A stretch of 64,000 bases of DNA from the NCBI GenBank assembly GCA_035502185.1, contig DATJUT010000015.1:1-64000 (forward strand), written 5' to 3'. The position numbers were made by a program, and so were the translations under genes. Numbering within the stretch: position 1 is the first letter of the stretch; every line of letters begins with the position of its first letter. Positions 7,791-17,009 of the stretch are shown here, piece after piece. The notes below the pieces were generated by a model. The model saw nothing but the letters and a program-made list of their open reading frames with translations. It ran no database searches and was not told the origin of the DNA. Source of the DNA: Gemmatimonadales bacterium (GTDB lineage Bacteria > Gemmatimonadota > Gemmatimonadetes > Gemmatimonadales > JACORV01).

Positions 7791-9109
7791 GTCTTGAGTT
7801 CGCGCTTCCTGGCGGCCGGAAACAGCACGTTGTTCAGGATCAGCCGGTAGCCCGGGGACGTGGGGTGCAGCGACAGGTCGGTGGGCGGCGCGCCGATCTG
7901 GTGCTGCGGGTCTTCGGGGTCGTGCCCGCCGAGGTACGTCCAGGTCCCCCTGCCGAGGTCGCCATGAATGTACTTCACCCACGGCGCCCCCGGCTCCTCG
8001 GCCAGCACGACGTCGGCGGGCTTGAGGGTGCGGCGCGTGAAGCTCGTGGTGACGCCGTAGAAATCCGGGATCACCTGCCGGTGGCACTGGACCAGCATCG
8101 TGTACGCGGGATCGATCTTGGCGCTGAAGTTGAACAGCTCGAAGGCGCCGAGCGGCTGGCGCAGCGCCGGGTTGTTGACCTGGTGGCCGTCGATATCGGA
8201 GAAGACCGGGATCGCGGGGTTCTGCTCCAGGTGCGCGTCCCGGCACGCCATCGCGCGCGACCAGTCGAGCTTGGCGTCGGCGTCCGGGTCCATCGGCGTG
8301 CCGTCGGCGAAGGCGGCCGCGATGTCCACGTCGTGCGCCGCCAGCGCCAGCTCCAGCGTCTCCGTGGCGGTGCACATCGCGAACAGGAAGCCCCCGTTCT
8401 CGACGTAGGACCGGAGTCGCTCCGCCACGGCCTTCTTGAGGGCCGGCACGGTCGCGAAGCGCTGCTGCCGCGCCGTGGCCTGGTCGGCCGCGACCATGTC
8501 GTTCAGCCACGACGCCCCGGCGTAGGTGAGGTAGAACTTGGAGTCCTGGCCGGTGAAGTCCTCGTGGTGCAGGTGCAGCCAGTCGAAGGCCGTGAGCCCG
8601 CCGCCCAGGACCTCGGGATCCCACACGCGCGTGAACGGGATGTCGGCGTACTGCAGCGCCATCGTGACCGCGTCGTCCCACGGCGGCGCGAACGGCGGCG
8701 CGTAGATCGCGACCCGCGGCGCGCGCTCCAGCACGACGGCGTCCATGTTGTTCTGCTCGATCGTGCCGCGGATGGTCAGCAGCTGGCTGTCGTCCACGCC
8801 CTCCACCGCGACGCCCGCCAGCGTCGTGGCGCGGCGGACCGCGCCGTCGTCGGGCACGAGGAACGAGCCACCCCGGTAGTTCAGCAGCCACTCGGTGTGC
8901 CCGCCGCGCCGCACCGCGTCGTACGCGATGCCGTACGCCTTGAGGTGGTTGGTCTGCGCGTCGTCCATCGGCACCAGCAGCAGCGAGCCGTCGCGCGGCG
9001 CGGCGCCGCCCCGCCCGTCCGCGACCGGCGGCAGCGCGCGGGCCGCCCGCGCGCCCGCCAGCCAGCCGAGGGCGCCGCCCACCGCCCGGAGAAACACGCG
9101 CCGCTTCAC
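7787..9109 (-). CDS. Exported 'asparagine synthetase B'-like protein, function unknown
   Basis: 440 residues beginning with a basic n-region and hydrophobic stretch ending in an Ala-rich cleavage-like site (MKRRVFLRAVGGALGWLAG then ARAARA), so it is probably exported. The core motif LLVPMDDAQTNHLKAYGIAY followed by WLLNYRGGSF is conserved in Bacteroidota and Gemmatimonadota proteins labelled asparagine synthetase B, but no glutamine amidotransferase cysteine or ATP-pyrophosphatase motif is present, so that enzyme name should not be taken literally. The start is a GTG at 9109 overlapping the TPR gene stop as GTGA. It sits in an operon with TPR, DUF4175 and DUF4159 proteins, suggesting a shared envelope role. 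Confidence 0.78.
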   Translation of the reverse strand: MKRRVFLRAVGGALGWLAGARAARALPPVADGRGGAAPRDGSLLLVPMDDAQTNHLKAYGIAYDAVRRGGHTEWLLNYRGGSFLVPDDGAVRRATTLAGVAVEGVDDSQLLTIRGTIEQNNMDAVVLERAPRVAIYAPPFAPPWDDAVTMALQYADIPFTRVWDPEVLGGGLTAFDWLHLHHEDFTGQDSKFYLTYAGASWLNDMVAADQATARQQRFATVPALKKAVAERLRSYVENGGFLFAMCTATETLELALAAHDVDIAAAFADGTPMDPDADAKLDWSRAMACRDAHLEQNPAIPVFSDIDGHQVNNPALRQPLGAFELFNFSAKIDPAYTMLVQCHRQVIPDFYGVTTSFTRRTLKPADVVLAEEPGAPWVKYIHGDLGRGTWTYLGGHDPEDPQHQIGAPPTDLSLHPTSPGYRLILNNVLFPAARKRELKT

Positions 9110-10833
9110 GGCACCATCCCTCGTACCCGGTCCAGCTCGCGGCGCGCCTCGGGCACGAGGGCGCTCTGGGGATGGCCGAGGATCATGCCCTCGAGCCGCG
9201 CCCGGGCGCCGCGCAGGTCCCCCCGCCGCTCGAGTGCGCGGGCGAGCGCCAGCTCCGCCGCGGGAGCCACCCCGGAGGCGGGGAACCGCTCGGCGACCTC
9301 ACGCCACAGCGCCTCGGCGCCCGCCGCGTCGCCGCCCGCGGCGGCGAGCCGCGCGGCCCACAGGAGGAGCGCGGGCTCGCCTTCGCCGCCGACCTGGCGC
9401 GCGATCGGCACCAGGGCGCGCGACGACGCCGCGGAGTCGCCGCGCACCGCCAGCAGCAGCGCCGCGCCGAGCGCGGGCAGCGTGTCGCGCCCGACCGCGT
9501 CGAGCAGCGCGACCGTCGCGGCGCGCTCCGCGGCACCGTCCGCTTCCCCGCCCGCCGCGCCCGCGCCCGCCAGCGCGTCCCGCGCGGCAGCCAGGTGGCC
9601 GCGGCACAGCTCGACCCAGCCGCGGATCTCCAGGGCGTCGAGCGACCCGTCGTCCTCGATCGCGGCGCCGGCGCTGTCCACCTCGCCGCGCCGCAGCCAC
9701 CCGAGGGCGATGCGGCGGCCCAGCGCCTCCCGCTCCGACCCGGTGAGGGCGGCGGAGTCCGTCGCCAGCTGCTGCGCCGCTCCGCCCGGATCGCCGGCCC
9801 GCACGGCCAGCTCGATCATCACCGCGATGGCGGCCGAGCGGTCCGCGGGATCGGCCTCCGGATCGGTCGCCAGGGGACGCAGCAGACGCCGCGCCGCGGC
9901 GGCATCCCCCGCGGCCGCGTAGGCCCGGGCACTCTCCACCCGCGTCGCGACCGCCGCCGCCGCCGGCTCGATCTGCGCCAGCATCTCGTACGCCTGTGCC
10001 GCCGCGCGCTGCGCCGCAGGCCCCGCCACGGTGCGCGCCCGGTCGGCGAAGGCGCGGAGCGCGTCCGCCGCGAGCGGCCCGGGAGGCGGAAGCTCGGAGC
10101 GCAGCAGCGCCCAGGCCCGCGCGGCCTGGTCCCAGCCCAGGAGCAGGTCCGCGGCGAGCCGCCGGCCGTCGCTCACCCCGGCCCCCGGCGCCGTCAGCGT
10201 GGCGAGGATGTCGTCGCGCGTGCCGGCCGGGGCCGGGCGGAGACTGAAGGCGGCGGCCCCGGCCACCTGCGGCTCGGCGGTCACCCCCGCCCGCCACTCG
10301 GCGGCAGCCCGCATCCAGTCGCCGGTGGCGACGTCCACGCGTGCCATCTCCGGCGCGAGCAGCGCGGGGCTGCGGAACCGCTCCCGCGCCCGCTCCACCG
10401 CCGCGCGCGCCTCGTCCACGCGCCCCGCCGCGAGGCTGAGCTGTGCCCACTCGCGGTAGGGCAGCGGGCTGCGCGGGTCGGACGCCAGCCACCGCACCAG
10501 CGCCGCCGCCGCCAGGGAGTCTCGCCCCAGCGCCCGCAGCCCCCGCACCTCGACGCCGCGGGCCGTGTTGTCGGTCGAATCCCGCGCGATCGCACGCTCC
10601 GCGTACGCCACCGCCGAATCGCGCCACCCCACCTGCTGGCCCACCCGCTCCAGGCCCAGCAGCGCGATGGGGTTGTTGGGCTCCGCGCGGAGCGCCGCCG
10701 CGTAGAACCCCGCCGCCGAGCCGAGGAAGCCCTGCTGCTCCAGGTCCAGGGCCTGCATCACCGCCGTCTGGCCGGCGGCGCCCGCCGGCAGCAGCACCAG
10801 GAGCCCGGCCGCGAGGCTAGCGATCCTGTGCAT
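9106..10833 (-). CDS. Exported TPR protein
   Basis: 575 residues starting at ATG 10833 with a clear signal peptide (MHRIASLAAGLLVLLPAGAAG). Nearly the whole mature part is Ala-rich helical hairpins of about 34 residues typical of tetratricopeptide repeats; the first includes AAGFYAAALRAEPNN and the last GARARLEGMILGHPQSALVPEAR. It is likely a periplasmic scaffold. It overlaps the DUF4175 gene by 17 bp upstream and the AsnB-like gene by GTGA downstream, which supports co-translation and a common complex. No enzymatic motif is visible. Confidence 0.8.
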   Translation of the reverse strand: MHRIASLAAGLLVLLPAGAAGQTAVMQALDLEQQGFLGSAAGFYAAALRAEPNNPIALLGLERVGQQVGWRDSAVAYAERAIARDSTDNTARGVEVRGLRALGRDSLAAAALVRWLASDPRSPLPYREWAQLSLAAGRVDEARAAVERARERFRSPALLAPEMARVDVATGDWMRAAAEWRAGVTAEPQVAGAAAFSLRPAPAGTRDDILATLTAPGAGVSDGRRLAADLLLGWDQAARAWALLRSELPPPGPLAADALRAFADRARTVAGPAAQRAAAQAYEMLAQIEPAAAAVATRVESARAYAAAGDAAAARRLLRPLATDPEADPADRSAAIAVMIELAVRAGDPGGAAQQLATDSAALTGSEREALGRRIALGWLRRGEVDSAGAAIEDDGSLDALEIRGWVELCRGHLAAARDALAGAGAAGGEADGAAERAATVALLDAVGRDTLPALGAALLLAVRGDSAASSRALVPIARQVGGEGEPALLLWAARLAAAGGDAAGAEALWREVAERFPASGVAPAAELALARALERRGDLRGARARLEGMILGHPQSALVPEARRELDRVRGMVP

Positions 10834-13800
10834 TGAGCCGCTCGAAGTAGTCGAGGACCATCGCCCGCTCGACCGGGGAGAGCGCCTTGAGCTGCTCCCA
10901 CGTGGGCGGCGGGTAGCGGAGCGCCGCCTCGCGCGGGACGACGGCCGGCGGCAGGTGGGCCGGCTGCTCGCGCGCCGTCTCGCTGCGACGCTCCGGATCG
11001 TTCTCCTGGTCGTTGCGCATCGTGCGCCCGGCATCGAGCAGGTGGCGGTACAGCTGCTGCTGGCGCTCCAGGGTCGCCCGGTCGAAGTGACCCGACTCGA
11101 GCTGGTCGGCCAGGCGCCGCGCCTCGGGCGCGAGCTGCTCGGGACGGCCGGGCAGACCGAGGCCCCCGAGCCGTTCCAGCTCGTTGGCCAGGGCCCGCTG
11201 GCGCGCGGCGAGCGCCCGCAACTGCAGGAGCACCGCCTCCTGGGCCCCGCCGGCGCCGAGCATCGGCAGCAGCCCGCCCAGCTGGTCGTTCAGTGCACCC
11301 TGGCGCCCCGCCAGGTCCGCCATCCGCTGCAGCGCCTCGGCCAGGCCCGAGCCCGACTGGGACCCGGCCACGTCCCGTCCGGCCTGGCGGATCTGGAACG
11401 CCGCGGCCGCCAGCGACTGCGCCGCCGCCTCGGCGCCCTGCGCCGCCTGGTCCGGGTCGGCGCGCGGCCCCTCCAGCGCGCGCCGCGACTGCTCGATCTG
11501 CGCGCGCGCCTGGCCGAGCGACGCCCCCAGCCGCGGAGAGACCAGTGCGTTGGAGCCGGACGCCTGCGCGAGCTGGCGCGCGAGCTGGTCCACGCCCTGC
11601 TCGAGCGACGACTGGCGGCCGCCCATCTCCCCCGAGCCTTCGCCGCGCCGCAGGGCGGAGGCCGCCTGCTGCTCCTCGAGCGCCAGGGCGACGGTCTCCG
11701 CCTCCGCATCGTGGAGCTGCTTCACGACCTGCGCGCGCCACGCCGACGACATCTGCTGCCGGCGCTGGCGCAGCGAATCGGCCACCGGCTGGAGGGCACG
11801 CGCGGCGCCCTCGGCCTGCCGCTGCGCCGAGTCCTGCTGTCCGCCGGACATCGAGCCGGCGGCCTCGGACATCTGGCGCGAGGCCTCGGCGACCTGCTGC
11901 GCCGCGCGCTCCACGGCGGCGGCGGTGGCGGTGTCGGCCCGCTGCCGCAGACGCGGGCCCAGGGCGGCGAGGCCCGATCCCAGCGTGTCGGCCTGCCGGT
12001 CCAGCGCGCGCTGCTCCCGGGCCGCGGCCGCCGTGTCGCTCCCCCGGTGCTCCGGCGCGCGGGCGGCCCACTGCTGCTCGGCGCGCCGCAGCTCGTCGGC
12101 GTGCTGCGCGTACGCCTCCATCGATCCCTCCAGCGCTGCGCGCTCGAACAGCTCGGCGCTGCGCTCCAGCTCGCGCCTCAGATCGCGCTGCGCGTCGGCC
12201 AGGTGCCGGAGCGCCTGCTCCACGGCCCGCGGGTCGAGATGCTCCAGCGCCTGGCGCAGCTCCTCCAGCCGCGAGGCCATCTCGGGGGTGATGGCCTGGG
12301 TGAGGAGCGAGTCCAGCTCCCGCAGCCGCTGCTGCCACGCCGGATCGTTGAGCCCGGCGTCCTCCGAAGCCCGCGCCACCTGCGCCAGCTCCTGGCGGAG
12401 CGAGTCCGCGCGCGCCACGAGCCGCTGCTGCTCCTCCCGGATCCGGCCGGCCTCCTGCGCCTGCTCGAACGGCAGCGCGCCCGCGCGCGGCGCGCTCCCG
12501 GCCGGCGAGGTCGGCGCCGTCTGCTCCGCGCCCGCCGAGTCCGCGCTCCGGTTGCGCTGCGCCGCCAGGTCGGCGGTGCGACGGCCGAGGGCCGCCTGGT
12601 CGCCCGCGAGGTCCGACGCCGACGCGGCCAGGCTGTCCACCCCGGCCCGCACGGCCTCCCGGACCTCCTCGAGCGTGCGGAGGCGGATCGCGTACTCGCG
12701 ACTCACGCCCACGTGCGGCACGCTCGCCCGGTCCACCGCGCGCGCGAACAGGCGCAGCGTGTCACCCGGCAGCAGGCCGCGGCCGTTGATGTCCAGCAGG
12801 AGGCTCTGCACCACGTGATCCGCGCCGGCCACCCCCGGCAGCGTGTCCACGACGCGGCCGGCCGCGTTGCCGAGGCGGCTCACCTTCCAGCTCACGACCT
12901 CGACGCGGCCGAGCGCGTGGTCGTCGCGGGCGTCCACGACCAGCGGGAGCCGGAGATCGAGCGGCGCGGTGGTGTCGGACCCCGGCACCGGAAGGCCGAC
13001 GACCGGCGCGCTGTCGGGCACGGCGCGCACGTTCACGACCGGCAGCGGTTCCGGGAACGGCTCGCCACCCTCGTCGGCCAGCGCGAGCCGCCACGCCGCC
13101 GTGCCCCGCACCACCAGCTCGCCGCGGAACGTCTGCCCCGAGGCCGCCAGCGCCACTCGCTCCGGGCCGTCGGCGAGTGCCGCCGCTCGCACCGGCCGGG
13201 AAGCGGCGCCGCGGATCCTCAGCAGCGTCCCCATCGGCACGAGCACCTGGCCGGAGTCCGACGGCAGCGTCTCGTCCTGACGCTCGAGGTACGCGGGGTA
13301 GTGCGCCTCGACGGAGAAGTCGGTGACCATGGCGGGCTCGACGACGCCCACGCGCACCGTGTCCGACACCCCGCGGCCCGCGGTTGCGAACACCCAGGTC
13401 GGCGCCGTGACCGCGGCGAGCCGGCCCGCGACGCGGCCGGCGCCCGCCGCCGCGGCGGGGATCTCGTGCCACGTGTCGCCCGTCTCGCGCACGTGCAGGT
13501 GGATGCGCTCCGGCGTGCTCGAGCGCGCCTCCACGGTCACGGTGCCGCCGCGCCGCACCTCCCGGGGCGACACCACGATCGCGACCTTCGGCGCGAGCGA
13601 CGCGCGCAGGGTCCGCAGCGGCGACGCCAGCTGCGCCGCGGCGTCGCCCGCCACGACGAAGCCGACCGCGGCAACCCCCGCGGCGACCGCGCAGGCGGCG
13701 GCCCGGATGCCGACCCGCCGCCCGAGGTCGCGGACCGTCGCCGGCGCCCATGCGGCGCCGCCCGCGGCCGGCAGCACCCGCGCCAGGCGGCGCACCGCGC

Positions 13801-14167
13801 TCGCGACCAGCGCCGCCGACGTACCCGCCGGACCCGCCGATCCGGCGACGTCGACCGCGCCCACCAGCGCGCCGCGGCGCAGGGCCTGCTCGCGCTCCAC
13901 CAGTGCGGCCGTCTCGCGCAGTGCCGCGAGCGACGCGGCCCGGCCCCGGGCGGCGCGCCACAGCGCTTCGCCGACGAGGCCCAAGGCGGCCGCCCACACC
14001 GCCAGCGGCACCCAGCCGAGCCGCCAGAACAGGCCGGCGCGGCCGGCCAGCGCCGCCGCCGCCATGAGGGCCAGCGCCGCCGCGAGCGCGCCGAGGACCC
14101 GGGCGGCGCCGCGGCGCCGCGCCACCACGGCGCGCAGCGCGGACAGGCCCTGCAGCAGCTCGCTCAC
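10817..14167 (-). CDS. DUF4175-type membrane protein with long coiled coil
   Basis: 1116 residues from a GTG at 14167 that overlaps the DUF4159 stop (GTGA). The N-terminus has two membrane helices (about residues 15-65) and a third near 165-190, followed by beta-rich Ig-like segments with VAIVVSPREVRRGGTVTV and VVDARDDHALGRVEVVSW. The C-terminal half is an extended Gln/Arg/Ala/Glu-rich coiled coil. This matches DUF4175 proteins of Bacteroidota, alpha-proteobacteria and Gemmatimonadota, of unknown function and often near MoxR/DUF58/DUF4159 genes. It is likely an inner-membrane protein with a large periplasmic part. MoxR and DUF58 are absent here. Confidence 0.8.
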   Translation of the reverse strand: MSELLQGLSALRAVVARRRGAARVLGALAAALALMAAAALAGRAGLFWRLGWVPLAVWAAALGLVGEALWRAARGRAASLAALRETAALVEREQALRRGALVGAVDVAGSAGPAGTSAALVASAVRRLARVLPAAGGAAWAPATVRDLGRRVGIRAAACAVAAGVAAVGFVVAGDAAAQLASPLRTLRASLAPKVAIVVSPREVRRGGTVTVEARSSTPERIHLHVRETGDTWHEIPAAAAGAGRVAGRLAAVTAPTWVFATAGRGVSDTVRVGVVEPAMVTDFSVEAHYPAYLERQDETLPSDSGQVLVPMGTLLRIRGAASRPVRAAALADGPERVALAASGQTFRGELVVRGTAAWRLALADEGGEPFPEPLPVVNVRAVPDSAPVVGLPVPGSDTTAPLDLRLPLVVDARDDHALGRVEVVSWKVSRLGNAAGRVVDTLPGVAGADHVVQSLLLDINGRGLLPGDTLRLFARAVDRASVPHVGVSREYAIRLRTLEEVREAVRAGVDSLAASASDLAGDQAALGRRTADLAAQRNRSADSAGAEQTAPTSPAGSAPRAGALPFEQAQEAGRIREEQQRLVARADSLRQELAQVARASEDAGLNDPAWQQRLRELDSLLTQAITPEMASRLEELRQALEHLDPRAVEQALRHLADAQRDLRRELERSAELFERAALEGSMEAYAQHADELRRAEQQWAARAPEHRGSDTAAAAREQRALDRQADTLGSGLAALGPRLRQRADTATAAAVERAAQQVAEASRQMSEAAGSMSGGQQDSAQRQAEGAARALQPVADSLRQRRQQMSSAWRAQVVKQLHDAEAETVALALEEQQAASALRRGEGSGEMGGRQSSLEQGVDQLARQLAQASGSNALVSPRLGASLGQARAQIEQSRRALEGPRADPDQAAQGAEAAAQSLAAAAFQIRQAGRDVAGSQSGSGLAEALQRMADLAGRQGALNDQLGGLLPMLGAGGAQEAVLLQLRALAARQRALANELERLGGLGLPGRPEQLAPEARRLADQLESGHFDRATLERQQQLYRHLLDAGRTMRNDQENDPERRSETAREQPAHLPPAVVPREAALRYPPPTWEQLKALSPVERAMVLDYFERLNAQDR

Positions 14168-14772
14168 GGGCCGGCGCCCCCGGTCACGGCGTAGACGAAC
14201 AGGTTCACCCCCATCCGCAGCGCCTGCTCGCGGATCGGGGCCGGGTCGTGGTGCACCTCCGGATCCTCCCACCCGTCGCCGAGGTCGGACTGGTAGGAGT
14301 AGTAGAGGGCGAGGCGCGGACCGAAGAAGATGCCGAAGCCTTGCGCCGGCAGGCCGTCGTGCTCGTGGATCTTCGGAATCCCGTGCGGGAACTCGTACAC
14401 GTTGTGGTAGATGGGGTGCGTGAGCGGCACCTCCGCGAACGGCCGGTCCGGGAAGGCCTTCGCGATCTCGCGACGGATGGACTTGTCCATCCCGTAGCAA
14501 TCGTCGGCGTGCAGGAACCCGCCGGCCTCCAGGTGCGCGCGGAGCGAGCGCACGTCGTCGGCCGACCAGAGCACGTTGCCGTGTCCGGTCATATAGAGGT
14601 AAGGCACGTCGGGAAGCGCCGGGTCGGTGAGCCGCACCACCCGCTCCCGGTCGGCCGTCTGGAGGGTCGTGCGCTCGCGGATCGCGCGCAGCAGGTTGGG
14701 CAGGCTGGAGGGATTGCCGTACCAGTCCCCTCCGCCGTCGTAGTGGACCCGCCCGATGGTCAGCGGGACCAC
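14164..14772 (-). CDS. DUF4159 protein
   Basis: 202 residues from a GTG at 14772, 4 bp after the rsmI stop. It shows the family core: IGRVHYDGGGDWYGNP at the N-terminus, LPDVPYLYMTGHGNV near 55, GGFLHADDCYG near 85 and FGIFFGPRLALYYSYQSDLGDGW near 150. The fold resembles glutamine-amidotransferase-like domains, but the catalytic triad is not evident and no activity is established. Unlike many homologues it has no signal peptide in this frame, so it may be cytoplasmic or the start may differ. It is translationally coupled to the DUF4175 gene. Confidence 0.85.
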   Translation of the reverse strand: MVPLTIGRVHYDGGGDWYGNPSSLPNLLRAIRERTTLQTADRERVVRLTDPALPDVPYLYMTGHGNVLWSADDVRSLRAHLEAGGFLHADDCYGMDKSIRREIAKAFPDRPFAEVPLTHPIYHNVYEFPHGIPKIHEHDGLPAQGFGIFFGPRLALYYSYQSDLGDGWEDPEVHHDPAPIREQALRMGVNLFVYAVTGGAGP

Positions 14773-14776
14773 GGAG

Positions 14777-15634
14777 TCACCGGCTCAGCAGGCGATAGGC
14801 GTCGCGGCGGGAGATTCCTAGGCGTTGGGCCAGCTCCTTGGCGATGGCACCCGGCGCGCCGCCGTCGGCCCGCAGGGCGGCCACGAGCTCGCGCGCCTCG
14901 TCCTCGTCGGGCGCGGCGGGGCTGGGCTCGGCCGCTCCGCGAGGGGCGCCGCCGACCACCACCGTCACCTCGCCGCGCGGGGGGTGCTCCTCGTAATACT
15001 GGGCGAGCTGGCCAGCCGTTCCGCGCCGGATCTCCTCGTGGATCTTGGTCAGCTCGCGGGCCACCGCGGCCGGCCGGTCGGCGCCGCAGGCCGCGACCAG
15101 GTCCCGGAGCAGGGCGGTCGTGCGGTTCGCCGCCTCGTAGCAGACCGTCGTCCAGCTCTCCGCCGCGATGCGCTGCAGCAGCGCCGCGCGCGCCGTGCCC
15201 TTCCGGGGCAGAAACCCCAGGAACAGGAAGCGGTCGGCCGGGAGCCCCACGGCGGCGAGGGCCGCGATGACCGCCGCCGGCCCCGGGATGGGCACCACGC
15301 CGACGCCCCGCTCGTGGGCGCGGGCCACCAGGGCCGCGCCCGGATCGGAGATGGCCGGCGTGCCCGCGTCGGTCACGTAGGCGACGTCCTCGCCCGCCGC
15401 GACGCGGTCCAGCAGCCGCTCGATGTCCTCGACCTGGCTGTGGGCGTGCAGGCTCACGACTTCCCGGACGACCTCGTAGTGCCCGAGCAGCCGCCGGGTC
15501 CGGCGCGTGTCCTCGGCGGCCACCACGGCCACCCGCCGCAGCACCTCCAGGCCCCGAAAAGAAAAATCCCCCAGATGACCGATGGGGGTGCTCAGCACGA
15601 ACAGCGTTCCGCCTTTCACCACTGGACGCGCCAT
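14777..15634 (-). CDS. rsmI: 16S rRNA (cytidine1402-2'-O)-methyltransferase
   Basis: 285 residues, normal for RsmI. SAM-dependent SPOUT-unrelated tetrapyrrole-methylase fold: LFVLSTPIGHLGDFSFRGLE at residue 11, AAEDTRRTRRLLGHY near 38, VTDAGTPAISDPG near 85, IPGPAAVIAALAAVGLP near 113 and FLGFLPRKG near 138. It methylates the ribose of C1402 in the 16S decoding centre together with RsmH. The ATG at 15634 overlaps the upstream gene by 19 bp. It heads the tight run into DUF4159/DUF4175, although the functional link to those genes is unclear. Confidence 0.95.
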   Translation of the reverse strand: MARPVVKGGTLFVLSTPIGHLGDFSFRGLEVLRRVAVVAAEDTRRTRRLLGHYEVVREVVSLHAHSQVEDIERLLDRVAAGEDVAYVTDAGTPAISDPGAALVARAHERGVGVVPIPGPAAVIAALAAVGLPADRFLFLGFLPRKGTARAALLQRIAAESWTTVCYEAANRTTALLRDLVAACGADRPAAVARELTKIHEEIRRGTAGQLAQYYEEHPPRGEVTVVVGGAPRGAAEPSPAAPDEDEARELVAALRADGGAPGAIAKELAQRLGISRRDAYRLLSR

Positions 15635-16632
15635 GGCAGCTTGTCGAAGAACCCCACCGCGTTGAGGGCGAACCGGTGCTCGCGACCCGACTGCCGCACC
15701 AGCCGCGGCGCGCTCTGGGGCGCGAGCACCTCCAGCTCGGAGAGCAACTCCCGCGTCCAGGCCGCGACCCCCTCCGCGAGGGCGGCCGGCTCGACGACCG
15801 GGTCCGGCCGCTCGGCGCCGCGCAGGCCGCCCACGAAGGCCAGCACGTCGTACTTGGGCACGAGACGCTGGCGCACCCGCTCGGCCCGCTTGGTGCCTTC
15901 CCCCGGCGCCTCGCCCTCGATGAGCTCGGTGAGGTCCCACACGTAGCTACGGAACATCGCGATGAGCGCGGGCGCCGCCTGGACCGGCAACGGCCGCGGC
16001 AGATCGTAGAGCTTGACCGCGATGGCGGGGAGCGGCTCCGGCGGCGTCGAGGTAAACAGCCGTGCGACGTAGCTCAGGGCCGGCTCGTCCGGACCCCGCG
16101 CGGCGTAGAAGCCCGAGACCACCCTGCCGGCACTCACCGTCAGGTAGTTCACCCGTCCGTTCGAGATGAGCTCGAGCAGCCCGGACCACTGCCGCTCCAG
16201 CAGGGCGGCGAAGATCGTGTCCGGGCTCTTGGCCTCGATCTGGATGGCCAGCGGCGCCTGCGCGCACGAGCCGTAGATGGCGGCCAGCAGGTCGGGCGCG
16301 GCCTCGTGGAACGCGATCTCCCCGCGCTCCGCCCCGGCCTCGATCCGGCGCAGGGCGTCGCCGAGGGCCACGGTCGTGCGGCCCGCCGACGTCAGCACCG
16401 CCGCGTTGACCAGCTCGCCGCCGAGGAAGAAGAGCACCACCACCTCGTCGGGCAGGTAGGCGACCAGGTAGGCGTCCACCTTCCCGTCGCGGTCGCGCTT
16501 GCTGAAGGCGATGAGGTTCTCGAGCGCCACGTACGGCGCGCGGGTCCGGGCCAGCAGCGCCCGGCCGCGGGGAAACTCCAGACCCCACAGGCGGGTCGAC
16601 GTGTCGGTCAGGACGGCGGACGAGGCACGCAC
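15616..16632 (-). CDS. DUF4388/PatA-like protein of unknown function
   Basis: 338 residues from a GTG at 16632, 3 bp after the thioredoxin stop. The centre contains LERQWSGLLELISNGRVNYLTVSAGRVVSGFYA (residues about 148-180), reminiscent of the DUF4388 or PatA N-terminal module in which a short domain is followed by an output region in signalling proteins. No DNA-binding or kinase motif is seen, and no signal peptide. I place it only tentatively in that family. It lies between trxA and rsmI and overlaps rsmI by 19 bp. Confidence 0.7.
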   Translation of the reverse strand: MRASSAVLTDTSTRLWGLEFPRGRALLARTRAPYVALENLIAFSKRDRDGKVDAYLVAYLPDEVVVLFFLGGELVNAAVLTSAGRTTVALGDALRRIEAGAERGEIAFHEAAPDLLAAIYGSCAQAPLAIQIEAKSPDTIFAALLERQWSGLLELISNGRVNYLTVSAGRVVSGFYAARGPDEPALSYVARLFTSTPPEPLPAIAVKLYDLPRPLPVQAAPALIAMFRSYVWDLTELIEGEAPGEGTKRAERVRQRLVPKYDVLAFVGGLRGAERPDPVVEPAALAEGVAAWTRELLSELEVLAPQSAPRLVRQSGREHRFALNAVGFFDKLPWRVQW

Positions 16633-16635
16633 GGG

Positions 16636-16965
16636 CTAGATGTGCTGGGTGATCTTCCCGAGCAGGTGAGCCTTCGGCACCGCCCCCACGACCGTGTCGA
16701 CGTGCTTGCCACCCTTGAAGAACAGCAGCGACGGGATCGAGCGCACGTTGAAGCGCATCGGCGTCTGGGTGTTCGCGTCCACGTCCATCTTGGTGATCTT
16801 GAGCTTCCCGGCGTATTCGTCGGCGATCTGGTCCAGGATCGGCGCGATGACGCGGCACGGTCCGCACCATTCCGCCCAGAAGTCCACCAGCACCAGGCCG
16901 GGGTGCTGCTCCACCTCCGCCTGGAAGTTCCCGTCCGTCACCGCCTGCGCCTGCGACCCTGCCAT
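16636..16965 (-). CDS. trxA: Thioredoxin
   Basis: 109 residues with the redox motif WCGPC (C34, C37) and the cis-proline P78 in RSIPSLLFFKGG; classical cytoplasmic thioredoxin length, without signal peptide. It reduces protein disulfides and is itself reduced by NADPH-thioredoxin reductase, which is not in the window. It is the first gene of the minus-strand run, 44 bp from the divergent epimerase gene, so both promoters must lie in or near that gap. Confidence 0.96.
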   Translation of the reverse strand: MAGSQAQAVTDGNFQAEVEQHPGLVLVDFWAEWCGPCRVIAPILDQIADEYAGKLKITKMDVDANTQTPMRFNVRSIPSLLFFKGGKHVDTVVGAVPKAHLLGKITQHI

Positions 16966-17009
16966 GACATCCGGCTCCCGGTTAGAATGTGCGCGTGCTC
17001 CCGCCCGAG

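Noticed and set aside
5097-7850. Long plus-strand frame opposite the DinG-like gene
   Set aside because: It starts inside the GTGAG element and is Arg/Gln/Ala-rich with no domain.
7787-9109. Asparagine synthetase
   Set aside because: Lacks an N-terminal glutaminase cysteine and an ATP-pyrophosphatase motif; the name reflects family labels only.
10955-14194. Very long open frame (over 1000 codons) opposite the DUF4175 gene
   Set aside because: It is Arg/Leu/Ala-rich without motifs; the DUF4175 frame has helices and operon-consistent overlaps.
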